A stretch of DNA of 64,000 nt, from NCBI GenBank assembly GCA_021234155.1, contig JAJEKV010000049.1, positions 9,460,292 through 9,524,291 of the forward strand. The letters are read 5' to 3'. The position numbers were made by a program, and so were the translations under genes. The notes under the pieces were generated by a model. It did no database searches and was not told where the DNA came from. It saw only the letters and a list, made by a program, of their open reading frames with translations. Origin of the DNA: Isoetes taiwanensis. Its lineage: Eukaryota; Streptophyta; Lycopodiopsida; Isoetales; Isoetaceae. Of this stretch, positions 1 to 12,526 are shown one piece after another (the first letter of the stretch is position 1; each line of letters starts with the position of its first letter).

Positions 1-1357
1 TTCAAAACCAACATCACGCACCAAATCAAGCAGCAAGGTATAAAACTTGAGGTTAGGAAAAACTCAGAATCAATAAATCATCTAACCCATCACGAATCCT
101 GGAAACTAGTCTAACTCACGAATTTTGAGAAAAGCTACATACGGGAGTTGTTCAGCGATGTGATCATCACACCCTAGAAATCACACTTCCACGGTGCGAT
201 CACAGATACACGAGGCCATGCAGGAGACTAAAGCTTTGAATACGCCTTTGGTTGTAAATTCGGTATACTCAAATTCTTCAGCCAAACCCACTTGGTAGGT
301 CGTTTAGCTGAGTATCTTTCAAATCCGCTAAAATACTATCCCACCTTGAGGTTGCATGTTCGACCTCTAAAAACAAAAGGAGCTTTTTATTTGGCCCTTG
401 GATGTTGGACCATTGAAAAAAAAAGGTAAATCTAGCGACTAAGAAATGGTGCACTCTAGATAGCCAGCATTAGTACATCCATTCGAATCTGTCATGAAAT
501 CTTAGGAAAACCTTTGTGGCGTACAAAAACCTGAAAACCCACATTATGCTACATATTGGGTGAAGGAAGAAAAGATAAGAGTATATATATTTGAACCAAA
601 TAGTAGATACTAACAAACCCTATTTATACATGGTATTAGGAATATGATGCATATAAAAGACATATTTGATCGATTTATAGAAAATAATACATTGGAGAGC
701 TTGAACATAAAATAGCAACAAATACAATGCCTTTGGTTGCAATGATGTTGCACATTATTTTTCTAACACAAGTTGTAACTCATAATGGTTTTGGATTTCA
801 TGACATCCAAATGCAATATTATCTTGCATTTTGCTCTCACAATTCAATGTTGTCATAGGAATCGGCTTCATAGCGTTCCTTGCGGCAAGGGGTTCACCTT
901 TATAGGGATATGCAATAAGACTTAGACCCAAGGTAGTGTACAATATTGTGATATGATAACACTTGATCCAGCTGGTTCATTGATTGATGGGCAGGTTCAA
1001 TCAATGACTTTGCCTCATCTTGCACTTTTACACTGACTGCGACATTGATGAAGAAACGAACTAGGATACTGCTTCAACATGTATATATATCTAACGTTTA
1101 TGAGATTCCACTTTACACCCTTTATAAAACATCCCCAACTAGCATGTTCAAACATTCTATTTGTTCCTACTTAATTTCTTCATTTGAATGTCCAGTTTCC
1201 CAACACACTTCTATTAGAATCATACATTTATGCACTTCCACAACCTGTAAGTTCACATGACGACCGATGCCCGGCATTGCCGAGCACACATTTCTAGTTA
1301 GATTGTATTTAAATACATGTTGTGTGGTTCTTTTCTGACCTGATTTGGAATAGATTG
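1..1357. other. AT-rich intergenic stretch, no gene seen
   Basis: I find no coding segment longer than about 70 codons, no recognisable domain and no RNA gene. The short open frames lack family resemblance and are what chance gives in AT-rich DNA. Confidence 0.6.
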
Positions 1358-1560
1358 AAAGCTTGGTATGGATATATTTTTTCTATGTTTAAATGTTATA
1401 GTTGTATTATGCCCTCTGCTCTTACATTAAACCTGTGTATGTTGTAGTTTTGTTGTGCAAAGCTTGATATAGATATATTCGGTCTTTGTTTAGATGTCAT
1501 GGTTCTATTCTGATATGCTCTCTTATATTAAATCTATGTATGTTATAGTTCTGCTGTATA
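1358..1560. repeat. Direct tandem duplication, about 101-bp unit, two copies
   Basis: The first copy begins AAAGCTTGGTATGGATATAT and the second, 101 bp later at 1459, begins AAAGCTTGATATAGATATAT. Both continue in parallel through a C/T-rich middle to a GTATGTTRTAGTT end. The copies differ at many positions, so the duplication is old. No coding function is visible. Confidence 0.75.
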
Positions 1561-3839
1561 TTTTCCACATATTTGATATAACAGAATATGATCACTTGCA
1601 TATTTATTCTCTCAGGGTAGAGCACTGAAAGATATATAGGTCAGAGCACTAAAAGATATTGTGAGTCCTATCTTGATTAGTGTATATCTGCTGCAAATTT
1701 CTATTATCCCTGTTTGCCAAGCAGCTCCTCATAACAAATTCACCTTATACATGCATAAGCTCATTATTAGTGCAATGTTTGCTTGATGAAACTTACAAAC
1801 TTCACCCCATTAATTATATCATACCTAATAACTTGACAGTATGCCCTGTTCTATAGTGGAATGAAAGACGGTGTTGTTATTCTAATTACTCCAACATGTT
1901 TGCAAACTGACATATGTAGCCAGTTTGAATTTCAGTTAAGTACTAAGTGCAAGAAAAAAAGGGGGTATTTGAAGTTTGAGTAAGTGCTAAGTGCAAGAAA
2001 AAAGAAGGGTACAGAGTAATCTAGGTTACATGTTACATTGTTTTAGGGACATTGTTTTGGTTAAATAATGTGTTATATGCAATAATTCTGGTTTATAGAA
2101 TACAAGTTGCCACTGCTGCAACTATTTTGTGCTTAAAGATAAGCATGTATCTCTTATGTATTCGAGGCCTTAATATGTATACTTTACATTGAATATGTAT
2201 TATGATTTATGAGATTTTAAATTTCAAATTTGCTTGTTTGTTTATAATATGTAGGAAATTGTAGACAAAACTTTAAATTATAGGAAACTAGCTTATTGGT
2301 TTTAAAATTACAGGAAATTGTAATAGCGGGTTACTATAGGAAATGCAGGAAATTTTCCTTAACACTAGACACATCCCACCGGAACCATTCACGATCCATG
2401 GTTTGAGGCGGCCCACATGACCTTTGCCACTTAAAACCCATGTAACTCATAACAAAATTTCGATTTTTGAACTATCTTTGCCATCATTTGAGTCTTCACT
2501 TGTTTCTTAATGACCCTCGAGAATTTCAAGACCAATGGGGTCATCACGTCTACCTTGTGGTGATTGTTCAAACATTTCGAGAATTTAGCGGTTTACCAAC
2601 CAGTCCGTCGAACAAATCCAAATAAAAGTGACCTAAACCTTGCTAAAGTTGGAGGTATTTGCACATTTATCATAGAACACATTGAGTTTTATGTTCCCAT
2701 GTTTTTCTTGCTATCATCGACATTGGTGGAAGCCGCCAAACCCTATTTTGGTCAAAAAAAGCTGCTTGAGGTTCGAGAATTATTTCTCTCTTATTATAAC
2801 AAGTTTTAACTTAATTTTTGTGGCCATGAGTTGCTAACTATACGAGCTATAGTCTCATGATTTTTTGGAGTGTTCATAAGTCATGTTAACCTTACAATTT
2901 ACTAAAAGAATCTACGATACAGAATTCAGGACACAAGTATATGTTAAAATGCTTAAATAACAACCATCCATAATACCATGAGGGTAATAAGTGATGCATT
3001 CTACTTATATCTACATAGAATATAACTCTTATCAACTTACATATAGGGTAACTAGAGGTAACCATGCAATTTTGGGATTAAAACATGATGTACAAATTTC
3101 CGAGGATTAACACATTAGAGTATAAAAGTTGAGTTAACTCCACAATTATAGCTCCAAAACTCCACAATGGTCATATTTAGTGATGTTTATTGATGAATTA
3201 AGTGAATGTTGTGAAGTTTAGCCATGACAATATGTAATTAGACCATATGACATTATATGTATGGTTCTTTAGTTCATGGAAGAGACACTACCTTTCCCCA
3301 TATAAGCCTATAAAATAGTTGAAAATGTGAACATTGACTTATATGGAGATCTCTTATATAGGTTGTATGTCCTTATTGAAAAAAAAACAAAGAAATCTGT
3401 TTATTTCTTCATTAGCATAAACTTTATATCCTGTTCTTTGCTTATAAAGCATTGTCATCTAAAGTAGAATAATGTTACATGTAGGTTATCTTTCATGTAT
3501 ATTATATTTTCATGGATGCATACCTTTCTTGGCAATATAAATCTCTAGTTGCATGTTAAAGTAGCATGTTATTTCTAAGGTTTTAATTTATATAAGCATG
3601 CATCACCATTTATGGTCCATGAGACCAATTGTATAGAGCATATATCTCTCACTAGCCTTATCCATTTTGCCCCATAGAATGATACTATGGTTTTTTAGCT
3701 TGATCACATGATTTTTTGAAAAGGTGTAAGTGGAGGTCCATGTAGGTTCAATTGGTCATAAGTACCTCATAAATTCTCAATTCTTTGTGCTTCAATCTTA
3801 CCCTTAAATTACGCAAAGCTCACATAGTCAACTAATTTT
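1561..3839. other. AT-rich intergenic stretch, no gene seen
   Basis: Nothing recognisable. A short direct repeat, CTAAGTGCAAGAAAAAA, occurs twice around 1943-2003, and an AGGAAATT-type motif recurs around 2250-2355. An 81-codon open frame at 2564-2809 has no family resemblance I can name. Confidence 0.55.
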
Positions 3840-4590
3840 GTCCTACAAGAGAATCATACAAGTAAACTATATGCAAAGTTGAGATCAAAATTGATTAAAG
3901 TGATGCCATTATTGATTTTTAAACTTTGAATCATTTGGACCAATGATGGTCTGCAACTGAACTGCAGATAGCAGTCTATCTTGATGTTTTATAGAAAAAG
4001 TTTTTCATATTTTTCCTTGGTTCTTTTTGCATTTGTTTCTTGATATGAGATACTTGAGGATGTGATTTTGTAAAGTCACACCTTTAAGGCACAAATCTAG
4101 AATAAACATGGAAGACATAATATAATTGATCTTTATTTATTTTAATACAATCCTCAAGATAATGACCAGCGTGATATTTTTTGTGAACAAAGTGGTTCAG
4201 AGCTACTCATGTCCTAAAACTCAACGTGAGATGGACTAACATAAGTATATTATTGATTTTTAAATGGACTATGGACCAGTAATAATGGTCAGAAATTGTT
4301 TTGATTTTTATTTACCATGTCTTTTACTCTTTTCACGAGCTTGTTTTTGCATTGGTTTCATATTCTTATAAACTTTCATAATGTGATTTTTTTGGAGGAC
4401 AACCTAGAGTCATATGTATCAATGTTACCCATTTGTATAAATTCCCTAAAATTAAAATTAGAAGTAAAAGTCAAAACATCAAATTCAAACTCAACAAACA
4501 TTTTTTCTAGGATGGAGGACCTCGTGAACTACTTATATGCCAAATTTGAGCTCAAAATTTATCTCCTTCCAAAAGTTGTTGTTTTTATAA
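3840..4590. repeat. Diverged repeat blocks in AT-rich DNA
   Basis: The block ATTGATTTTTAAA followed by a GGACCA...ATGGTC core occurs near 3912 and again near 4251. Each is followed by TTTTTGCAT-TGTTTC and then a TGTGATTTT block. A third block (aacta-atatgcaaa-ttgagatcaaaatt, near 3865) recurs near 4530. This looks like an old, scrambled tandem duplication. Identity is low and the boundaries are approximate. Confidence 0.45.
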
Positions 4591-5792
4591 TAATTATATT
4601 CACGGGAACCGATCGTTATTATAAATCAAACGGTCCGACCTGTCATGTTTGAATGGCTATATCTTCCTTCACAGCAGACTTGGATTGAGATGCGGTTTTT
4701 GTGTCTTGCTCTATATCGTGTAGAAAAATCACATTATAGCAAAAAAAAAATCAAAAAATCTTTTCGTTAAGACAGTTTTACTTTGTGTGAACATGAAGCT
4801 TTTGGTACTTGACCCCCTTGGGTTTGCTAGTGCATAACTCACAAGAGCGGAGCTGATATATTTTTGTGTATTTTTATGAACCATTGTCGCCATATATGAA
4901 CTCCTAGAAAGACTTTGGCCAGGTTTTTGTGCCCTTGATTTTATATGATTTTTTTTGTAAACCTTCAAAATAAACCCTTTAATGGTCCATCGGTGTTAAA
5001 AAAATATCTCGAACCAAGGTTGAAATGATTTGATATAATTTTGAATAAAAGTTTGCCCCATGTAATAACTTATGTATTAGATAATTTTTCGCCGAGAGAT
5101 ATTAGTAGGTAAAAAAAGTTTAAAAAAAAGGATTTTATTTGCCAAAATCAACAGACATTTGGGAACTTTTTTCGGCCGAGGAAAATATCAAAGCGTAATA
5201 AATATTAGCCTCAAATTTGCGGTAAAATTTTTGCGCTCTATTTTACTTCAGATCTAAGCTCTTTAAAAAAATTTGGAAGAACAAAAATATAAAAAGAACT
5301 GTTTTACAATTATGGAGTTCGGATTGAAGATTGTGAGCCTATTTGCGAAGAATAAAGCTCCGCCAAAGGTTTTGGTCCAACCTATTACCATAAGCCCATG
5401 ATGTCGAGGAAAAAATAAAAACTAACACCGTGAGAGAATAAGCTGAAGATGCCAACAAGTAAAAAAGAATTTTTTGGCTGCCCTTGCATCCTTAGTGCTC
5501 TATCAATTGATAAAGTTCGATATTTTTGATTCTTGTGGATAAAGGGCATCCGATCAAAGTTTATCTTGTAGGTATTTGGATTTTGAAAATCTAGGCTATG
5601 GGCGATTCAAAAGCAAGAAGAGGAGGCGAGCACTCGTGAGAGAGAAGACCGGAATATTTGGCGGGATCAGGACATCAACATTTTAGGGCATGCAACCTAG
5701 TCTCGATTTGAAGAAATGTTGGAGCTTATAATTTTAATGTGCAAACATGCTCAAATACACCTTTGCATTAACAATGCCCACCCCATACGAAT
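4591..5792. other. AT-rich intergenic stretch, no gene seen
   Basis: No domain-bearing open frame, RNA gene or clear repeat is seen. The DNA is A/T-rich with many short A and T runs. Confidence 0.55.
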
Positions 5793-5969
5793 TGGAATGT
5801 TGGAGCCACCTTGGCATGTTGGAGCCTAGGTGGCGTGTTTGAGCCACCTTGGTATGTTGGAGCCCATGTGGCATGATTGAGCCACCTTGGCATGTTGGAG
5901 CCTAGGTGGCATGTTTGAGCCACCTTGGTATGTTGGAGCCTAGGTGGCGTGTTTGAGACATCTTGGCAT
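5793..5969. repeat. Hierarchical minisatellite (19/38/76 bp)
   Basis: Four 38-bp units start at 5814, 5852, 5890 and 5928, preceded by a partial unit. Each 38-mer is made of two 19-bp halves of the type GCATGTTGGAGCCTAGGTG and GCGTGTTTGAGCCACCTTG. Units 1 and 3 start GC and units 2 and 4 start GT, so a 76-bp dimer has been duplicated. The same 19-bp motif recurs at 53.9-54.4 kb and 59.2-59.35 kb, which makes it a dispersed satellite family. Confidence 0.85.
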
Positions 5970-6159
5970 ATTGTTCTTCATATCAATGTGTCTTCTACAA
6001 GTTGCCAAATGATGGATGTCTTCAATTTTCACGCTCTACAAGCCCACACAGACACGTATGTATGAAGTTAAATGCTAGTGAAGTATATCAAGCATGTATA
6101 TAGCTCTTGTATGCTGCCCTTTGTGGCAGTAATGTGGACAACTTGGTCATACATGGATT

Positions 6160-6360
6160 CTTAGAAAACCATAAAAAACCACACCTCAAAAAAACACTAC
6201 CTTAATCCCTTCAAAAAACCATACTGCCTGAGAAAACAACACATCCTTAAAAAAGAAACTACACCTCCTTTAGAAACCACCCATTCTTAAAAAAAAAAAA
6301 AACTACAGCTCCTTAAGAAAAACTACAGGACATTCGTGGAAAACCACACCTCCCTATAAC
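6160..6360. repeat. Degenerate A-rich motif array
   Basis: About eight loose copies of AAACYACACCTCCTTAA separated by A runs (up to 13 A) fill this interval. Such arrays can be subterminal repeats of DNA transposons or decayed minisatellites. I see no terminal inverted repeats that would decide. Confidence 0.45.
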
Positions 6361-6707
6361 TACGTGTAGGGATTTTTCAAATAACAGGTTTTTTGTTTTT
6401 ACTATTGTTTTCAGTCGTGGACCAAATGTTGGGGTCGTAGTGAAGTATATTTGTTAGCTACTGGTATTACTTCATCCGGCACCACGTTGATGCCCGCAAA
6501 CAGTTCTTTCTCTTTACCTTTCTTTGCATCATTTCGACTCCGAACTCTTGGTCAGGTCGATCCTGAAAGCAATCTGTTTTGTGAAGCCATAACTTTTGCA
6601 TACCGGCAATGCTTGTGCGGGAAACGCTTGTAGTAAGGATAGAAAAAGTAAAAAAAAAGAGAAGGCATTCCCTTGGGAATACTTAAACAGGCTTACAACG
6701 GCAGGGG
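6361..6707. other. No gene seen
   Basis: Unremarkable sequence between the A-rich array and a hairpin. A 60-codon open frame at 6451-6633 shows no recognisable family. Confidence 0.5.
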
Positions 6708-6804
6708 ATGCATAGAAAAGTTTAAAAGTGTTTGTGCCCCATTGGGACCAAGCTGCATCTAGGCCCTAAATGGGGCACTGTTTCCTTTAAACTTTTCTAT
6801 GCAT
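6708..6804. repeat. 97-nt inverted repeat (hairpin)
   Basis: The left arm (6708-6743) and right arm (6769-6804) pair through 19 perfect outer base pairs (ATGCATAGAAAAGTTTAAA and its complement), an unpaired patch of about 6 nt, and 10 perfect inner pairs around GTGCCCCATT. The loop is about 25 nt. It could be a small palindromic MITE, a foldback remnant or a miRNA-precursor-like hairpin. It ends 1-2 nt before the homology of the LINE 3' fragment begins. Confidence 0.7.
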
Positions 6805-6805
6805 T

Positions 6806-8130
6806 AGGGAGGCTGGGGGAGGGGTTTGCCATGCAAGGTAAGTTTTAAGGCTGGTGGTCACCCATTGAATCTGTCATGGCAAGGTCCTCTTGTCTAAGTT
6901 TGTCTTTGCCATTCTTGAGAATTTACTCCGGGCATGGTCTTGCTTCATCGATCATCGCCTCACTCAATAGTTTCCATAAGGCAGCCTGCGGCAAATGGCT
7001 CCTTCTATTGTTGTTCGTGGATTTGGATATCCGAGGCCGTATGCTCATGCCTCTCCGTTTGAAGGGGCTCACAGCCCAGGAGGAGGAAGGAGACCGCTAT
7101 CTAAGCATATTGACGCCACCAGTTTTTTCAGTTTGAGGCCTTGCTTTGGTGGATCCCCTTAATGGACCAATGGACACCTAGATAGAACGGCGGCCTTTTC
7201 GTCTTCCCGAAAAAAAAAATGTAGATTGAGGTGGGATATTGACGCTTAAAATAAATCGTATATGGACATAGTTACTGGCAACAAAAATATTTAATGTCAT
7301 TTGGAAGAACTGGATTGTGTTATCCGGGCATATTTAATAATAAAGCTGCATTTACATCTTTAGCGGCCGGGGCGTGTGTGAAGTGTCATCCTAAAGTAGA
7401 GCAACAAATTTCATTTGGAAATCCTGTTGGGCTTTTGGCATTCAAAATTAGCTGCATCCATTTAATAGTGGAGTCTTCTGGTGCCAAACAGGATTGGGAA
7501 ATTGGGAGGTGGGTGTGGAACCCAATCGCCCCAAGACCAGTAAGTGTTTTTAAAGATAAGGCTGGATTCTCTAAGGGAGGGTAAAAATATGGGTTACCGG
7601 GATCAAAACGCCGGTCATTGACTTGTGTCCTATGTGTGGAAATGTGTGGAACCCCGGAACCTTTGCATATTTCTTTGCTTAGATATCCGCGGCATGGCGA
7701 TGGGTCCAGCGCCTCTTTCATACCTATTTCGTAGTCAAGAGGTTCTTTTGGGGGTCTACCCTAACGAGATGGTCCCGGCTCAAAGTTTGGCCTTTCATCT
7801 GTGTAAAGCACGGTTGTTGTGGCTCATTTGAAAGGCGGCGGCGCATGAAGGTGTTCGGGAATACAGATCACGGCTGAGGCTTTGGTTATTAATGATTGAG
7901 GTACAAACTATATCTTTCTTATCGCAGAGTCCCCTCGGAAAGCGGTTCAAAAGCGTGATGCAGGGAAAGAACCCTCCACATTGTAATACTTTCGGGTAGG
8001 TTTGTGGGCATGAGAAGAGATAGGTACATATGTTAGGTGGGTGCTTCTTTGGTGTGGGCAGGGAAAAAACGATGTCGCTCATCTTGTATTTATTCTGGAT
8101 TAATATTAGTTAATTTGATCTTTCAAAAAA
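6806..8130 (+). mobile_element. LINE 3' fragment (LINE-C), 5'-truncated, decayed
   Basis: This is the 3' part of a non-LTR retrotransposon of the same family as the LINE at 54.5-59.2 kb. Parallel stretches include ATGGCAAGGTCCT...TGCCATTCTTGAG (near 6873, matching 58250), TGCTCATGCCTCT-CGTTTGAAGGGGCTC (near 7040, matching 58412) and CTTTCATCTGTGTAA...GCATGAAGG (near 7792, matching 58890). Both copies end TTAATTTGATC-TTYCA followed by an A tail (here only 6 A, 8125-8130). The start lies in the region C-terminal to the reverse transcriptase, as expected for 5' truncation. Frames are full of stops, and an A run at 7209-7218 may mark an extra inserted piece. Confidence 0.75.
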
Positions 8131-10105
8131 GTATTGATCAAGGGCTAAGATGAGCGGCTAAGATTGTGATCCAAGTCTAGCGTTCCTCTTGGTTCTAAAT
8201 GGACGGCCGAGATTTCATCTTGCAATGTATTTCTTTTAGCCTCTATTTCCCTTCTGCTTCTGATCCATTCCGTTTCTTGCTTCAATCATTATCTCCGCTT
8301 CCTTTCCCGCTCAGGGCTCAAAAATAGTGGCCTAGATTAGATGACTAGCAAAAATGCCTCCCTCAATTTACCTTAACCGGATTTTTTATCATGTAAACGG
8401 CAAATCCTTTTTTCTTAAGAATTTTCTGGAATTTTGTCTCTAAAAAAAACTACAAAAGGCAACACCACAAATTCATTGTAACTTTCAATTAGCACCAAAT
8501 ATCAATCGTCATTTGCTTGATTATAGAATATAGTACATCTGTTTAAAGTAGTTTCTACAAAAATTATATGCAATTGAGCTTGCACAATAGCTTGCTATGA
8601 AATCAGCATGCAATCACACTAAATGCAATCATACTAAATGCATAAATCGTGATTGCAACTCTGGACCAGAAACATCAAAGGGTTTCCTCCATCTACCTCT
8701 AGAGCAGTTTGCTCATACCTCAACAAAAGAAACGTGGTTTACGTGGACCAGAAACATCTCCATCTACTTCTAAAGCAGTGAACTGATATTAAGTTTAACA
8801 GCTTAAGAGGCAGAACCAAAGGGAAAAATTCGAGGATCATGAACCAGCATTTTCGGAGACAAAATATGAGGCAAAACTGCTTACACTTGTTATGGCGCCA
8901 GTGCTAGATCTCGCAGTTATCTTGGTTGCATCTGCAACACAGATTAGAAATTAAGATTGATGATAGAATGCAAAGAACAAAATGCTAGATTTATGAAGAT
9001 ATACATCAGAGTAATCAGATCCAAGCACTTTAGGCGCCCTATTCATCCCAGGCAATTGTTTGAAGAGCCAGAACAAATCTACTATCCGTTCTCTCTTGCT
9101 CTATGCTAAAGACTCTAGTTGCAATAAGAGCTCCTAGAATGAATAGCAAAGAGCGAGAAGACAACAAATCTATTGAAGGTCAATGGCAAAAGACCCTACT
9201 GCTGCTGCCGGCCGTCGTCTTTGAAGAACCTACTGCTGCCTGGCCATCGCCGCCATCATTCAACGCAAAGGGAAATAGAAATGTAAAAAACTAGTCAAAA
9301 GCACGTTTGATTACTTTTTACAGAAATTAGATGTTTTGATAATGTTCTGTTGTCTCTATAATTTAATTTATAATATGAAGTTCCCTCTATCAATGTCATC
9401 AAAAGCAATGCTAATTTCTAGTTACAAGATAAAAAAATGTAGTTTTTTATCTCCAAATGCTTGGCAAAGACATTAATGTTACGAAAAGGGTCTAGTATGC
9501 TAAACTCATTGCACATGGCAGTCGATAAATTCTGTACAAAACTCTTTATGGACACCATGCAAGAGGTGGCATTTTCCGTCAAAAAAAGTCTATTATTTTG
9601 TGTTGTTAATGCATTTTTGACAACCTCATATGTAAATTCCCCAATATATTTTGGAGCATAATATAGTTTTGAAATTGAGAGCGAAGTGTCCAGCAACTGT
9701 CAAGTTTGAGCATACTAGTAGTCCATCACAAAGTATAGAGTTTCGATATCAAGAACTTCTATTATGGTATAAAGATCCTAATTTTTTAAGTTGACACTTA
9801 AAACCTAGCAAGGTTAACTAGATTTGCTCAATCGGAATTATTCATCTTATGGCGGCAATGGCACTAGGGCAAATTGAGAGCAGCGCCCGTTTCTTCTTGC
9901 AAATCGGGCAAAGGGTAGAAGGGTGCGAGGGGCTGCACCACTGCCACGCCCAAAATAATTTGGGGTCACCGGTTTTACGGTATTTGCGGTGAGCACGGAG
10001 TTCTAAATTTCGTTTGGAGTATGGCAGAGCACAAATGCTCCGTGATTTCGTCCGGAGGTTCTACTGGTAAGTTAGATGAGTTTTCTTGGCATGTTTTTCA
10101 GCTCG
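8131..10105. other. Intergenic, no gene seen
   Basis: AT-rich with a few GC-richer islands (8140-8340, 9190-9260, 9850-9990). Short open frames exist on both strands around 9100-9700 but none carries a recognisable domain. I see no RNA gene or transposon terminus. Confidence 0.5.
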
Positions 10106-10205
10106 TGGAATAGCAGAGGGAATCAGTAACAGAATGCATGTGCTGCCGCACTCACTGTGGTATAGCAGAGGGAAATAGTACTCAGGCATGTGCTACCGCA
10201 CTCAT
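10106..10205. repeat. Tandem duplication, about 50-bp unit
   Basis: The motif ATAGCAGAGGGAA...CATGTGCTRCCGCACTCAYTG occurs twice in succession (near 10109 and near 10159) with several substitutions and a small indel. It is a local duplication without an evident function. Confidence 0.7.
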
Positions 10206-10815
10206 TGCAGGTTGGGCCCAGACCGATTTTGATCTGCATCTTGTTCAGACCAAGAAGCCGTGTGTTGCTTGTCTTGGCTCATCAGTTTTCAGCCAGGATT
10301 GTAAAGATATAATCTGTGACAATATCTTGTGCACCTTGGCACCTGTTAAAGCTTTCGTAAATTATATTGTGAGTTACTCTTTGTGCTTTTGCTCCCCATC
10401 ACCGGCCGGGAAGCTTGGCGTCTAAATCGAGAAATATGGGTCTTTGTTGTCATTAAATCAAGATTTCTAAGCAGGTAATCCAGGGCGGGAGACCTGGGTT
10501 GTCTCATTTGCTGCATAGAGCTGTAAGTGAATCAATAACCCATGTAAGGGCATTAGCGGTATGGTTAAGCAAGTGGACCCGGAGGTTTTTTGGATTCATT
10601 AATTTTGGGAAAAACAAATTAATTAGGAAAAGATTGTTCGTGCACATAGAGGTCCCCATAGTACTTGCTTTTAGAGGGAAGAAGTTGAGCAGGGCTTCCA
10701 ACGGAATATTGAACCATTTTGTATCTAAACTACTGTCATCATAGTTGTTATGGGTTAAATTCTTCCTATCTGGCCCTTTGAGGCACAAGGCCCCCAAAAA
10801 TTTATTACTATGTTT
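10206..10815. other. Intergenic; shares a short piece with 21.8 kb
   Basis: An open frame of 131 codons on the minus strand (10504-10899) has no recognisable family. The tract TTAATTAG...AAGATTGTTCGTGCAC near 10617 recurs near 21799, followed in both by a similar GGTCC context. These may be two decayed copies of one unidentified repeat. Confidence 0.4.
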
Positions 10816-11090
10816 AACCACTACTAGATCCTCTAAAAACCATGATATATGTGGTTTCTTATACATGAATATATTTGATAAAAGAAAACCACATGCCATA
10901 GTGGTTTGTTATAATGATAATGGTCTGTGATATGGTTTTCAATGTTGGTTTTCAACGCTATAGTGATTTATTAAAACTAGTTATGGTTAATGAGACAACT
11001 TCATGCATATATATTGTAGTTCATTAGAACTAATAAAGGCTTAACAAAACCACTATGTAAACTGTCGCATGGTTTGGAGGTTAGTTCAAT
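10816..11090. repeat. Array of short CCACTAT/ATAGTGG-type motifs
   Basis: Motifs of the type ACCACTA, CATAGTGG, AACCACAT and their complements recur on both strands, beginning with CACTACTAGATCC at 10819. This is the kind of subterminal repetition seen at ends of CACTA (En/Spm) transposons. The 18.2-18.35 kb region has comparable motifs. I did not find matching terminal repeats, a 3-bp duplication or a transposase, so the assignment is weak. Confidence 0.3.
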
Positions 11091-11680
11091 ATGTCCAACA
11101 TTAATCAATGTACGTGACATAGTTTTTGCTAGCATAATAATTTGTTGAAACAGTTGATCTATTATATGGTATGGCATTGCTTCAGATCATTTTCATTTTG
11201 TAGTTGAGGGTTGAGGAATGTTGGATTTATCAGATGCATGATTACTTGGATAATCAAAGTAGATGGATGATCTTCAACATGTTTTTTTGTCCGAAGTGTG
11301 TTTGTGAAGTTTATTTCATTGTATGTGGTGTTCTCCGCATATTTTTTGCTTCATGTTATGTTGGTGGTCTTCCTTTGCCATGCAAGAGATTAAGATAGAT
11401 ATGGGATTAAGGAACACCATCATGTGGCCAACCATAAAAGAAGTTCAATAACAACTTTTAACTCCATATATTGATTTATTCCACTTATTAAAATGAAAGT
11501 TCTTTGCATAATTTGCATCTTAAATGGAACGTATGATATTTCAAAGCATAGTTCCATCCATTGTAATTGGATCTTGGCTATTCAAAGAATATAGGATGCA
11601 AGAATCATTGGCCAAGGTGGTGAGATTTAAGGTTGAAGCTTGGAGATCTACCTGCATGTGATTGTTCCATATTCTTGTTT
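11091..11680. other. Intergenic, no gene seen
   Basis: AT-rich. A 64-codon Cys-containing open frame at 11204-11398 has no family resemblance. Confidence 0.5.
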
Positions 11681-12013
11681 GCATCTCTCTCCTCATTATT
11701 TATGTTCACAAGTTTGTGGAGGGCATAGTCAACTAATCAAAATGCCAATTTTGAAGCAAAGTTGAAATTTTTTAATGCAAATATATGATTTGAATATATA
11801 TAGTAAAATTATGTGTAATTTTTCTTGAATTTATGGCAAAGAGGCATGTGTATACGATGTTGCATCTCTCTCCTCATTATTTATGTTCACAAGTTTGTGG
11901 ACATAGTCAACTAATCGAAATGCCAATATTGAGGCAAAGTTGAAAATTTTAATGCAAATATATGATTTGAATATATATAGTAGAATGCAAAGAGGCATGT
12001 GTATACGATGTTG
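11681..12013. repeat. Large direct tandem duplication (181-bp period)
   Basis: Copy 1 starts at 11681 and copy 2 at 11862, both with GCATCTCTCTCCTCATTATT and both ending AAGAGGCATGTGTATACGATGT. Copy 2 lacks about 30 bp present in copy 1 (around 11805-11835) plus a few small indels. Identity elsewhere is high, so the event is fairly recent compared with other repeats here. Confidence 0.85.
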
Positions 12014-12526
12014 ATTGGCATCTGGAGTGATATCTTTGAAGTGGAGCAACATGCATAAACATGCATTTGACATGCAAGGGGTCCAAGGAAATTATGGCAA
12101 AAACAACTCCCTTACATAAGGAAAAGCCTCATTCATTTAAAAAAGGAGTCAATGGCCGAGATTAAATATTGGAGATGGATCTAAGGGCCGATATGAAATC
12201 CCTAAATGTTAAGGCATGAGAGGAACGATTAGGGTAGAAGGGGCGGCCGTTTGGAGGAAGGAGAGACTTTTCCCATTGCAGAACAAAGTTCCAAAGCAAT
12301 TTTGCCATTGTGGAGATGATTCTGAGCGCTCAAAGGTAATTTCGATGGTGTCGGTTCTTCTTTCTGGCATTTTTTTATCGTGATGCTGCCATACCATTAT
12401 GCTTCAAATAGATCCTTAATGCTTTGCTTACAGCTTGCTTGCAGAAGGACGCAATAAACATTGGGTCTATATTATTTATTCGTGCTGGAACAAGCTGAAA
12501 GAGATGGGATACTTCTTCGCCTTTTT
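12014..12526. other. Intergenic, no gene seen
   Basis: No recognisable gene. A phrase of the type GGCCGAGATTAAAT...ATCTAAGGGCC near 12150 resembles low-copy sequence at 8140-8215, but no element boundary is visible. Confidence 0.45.
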
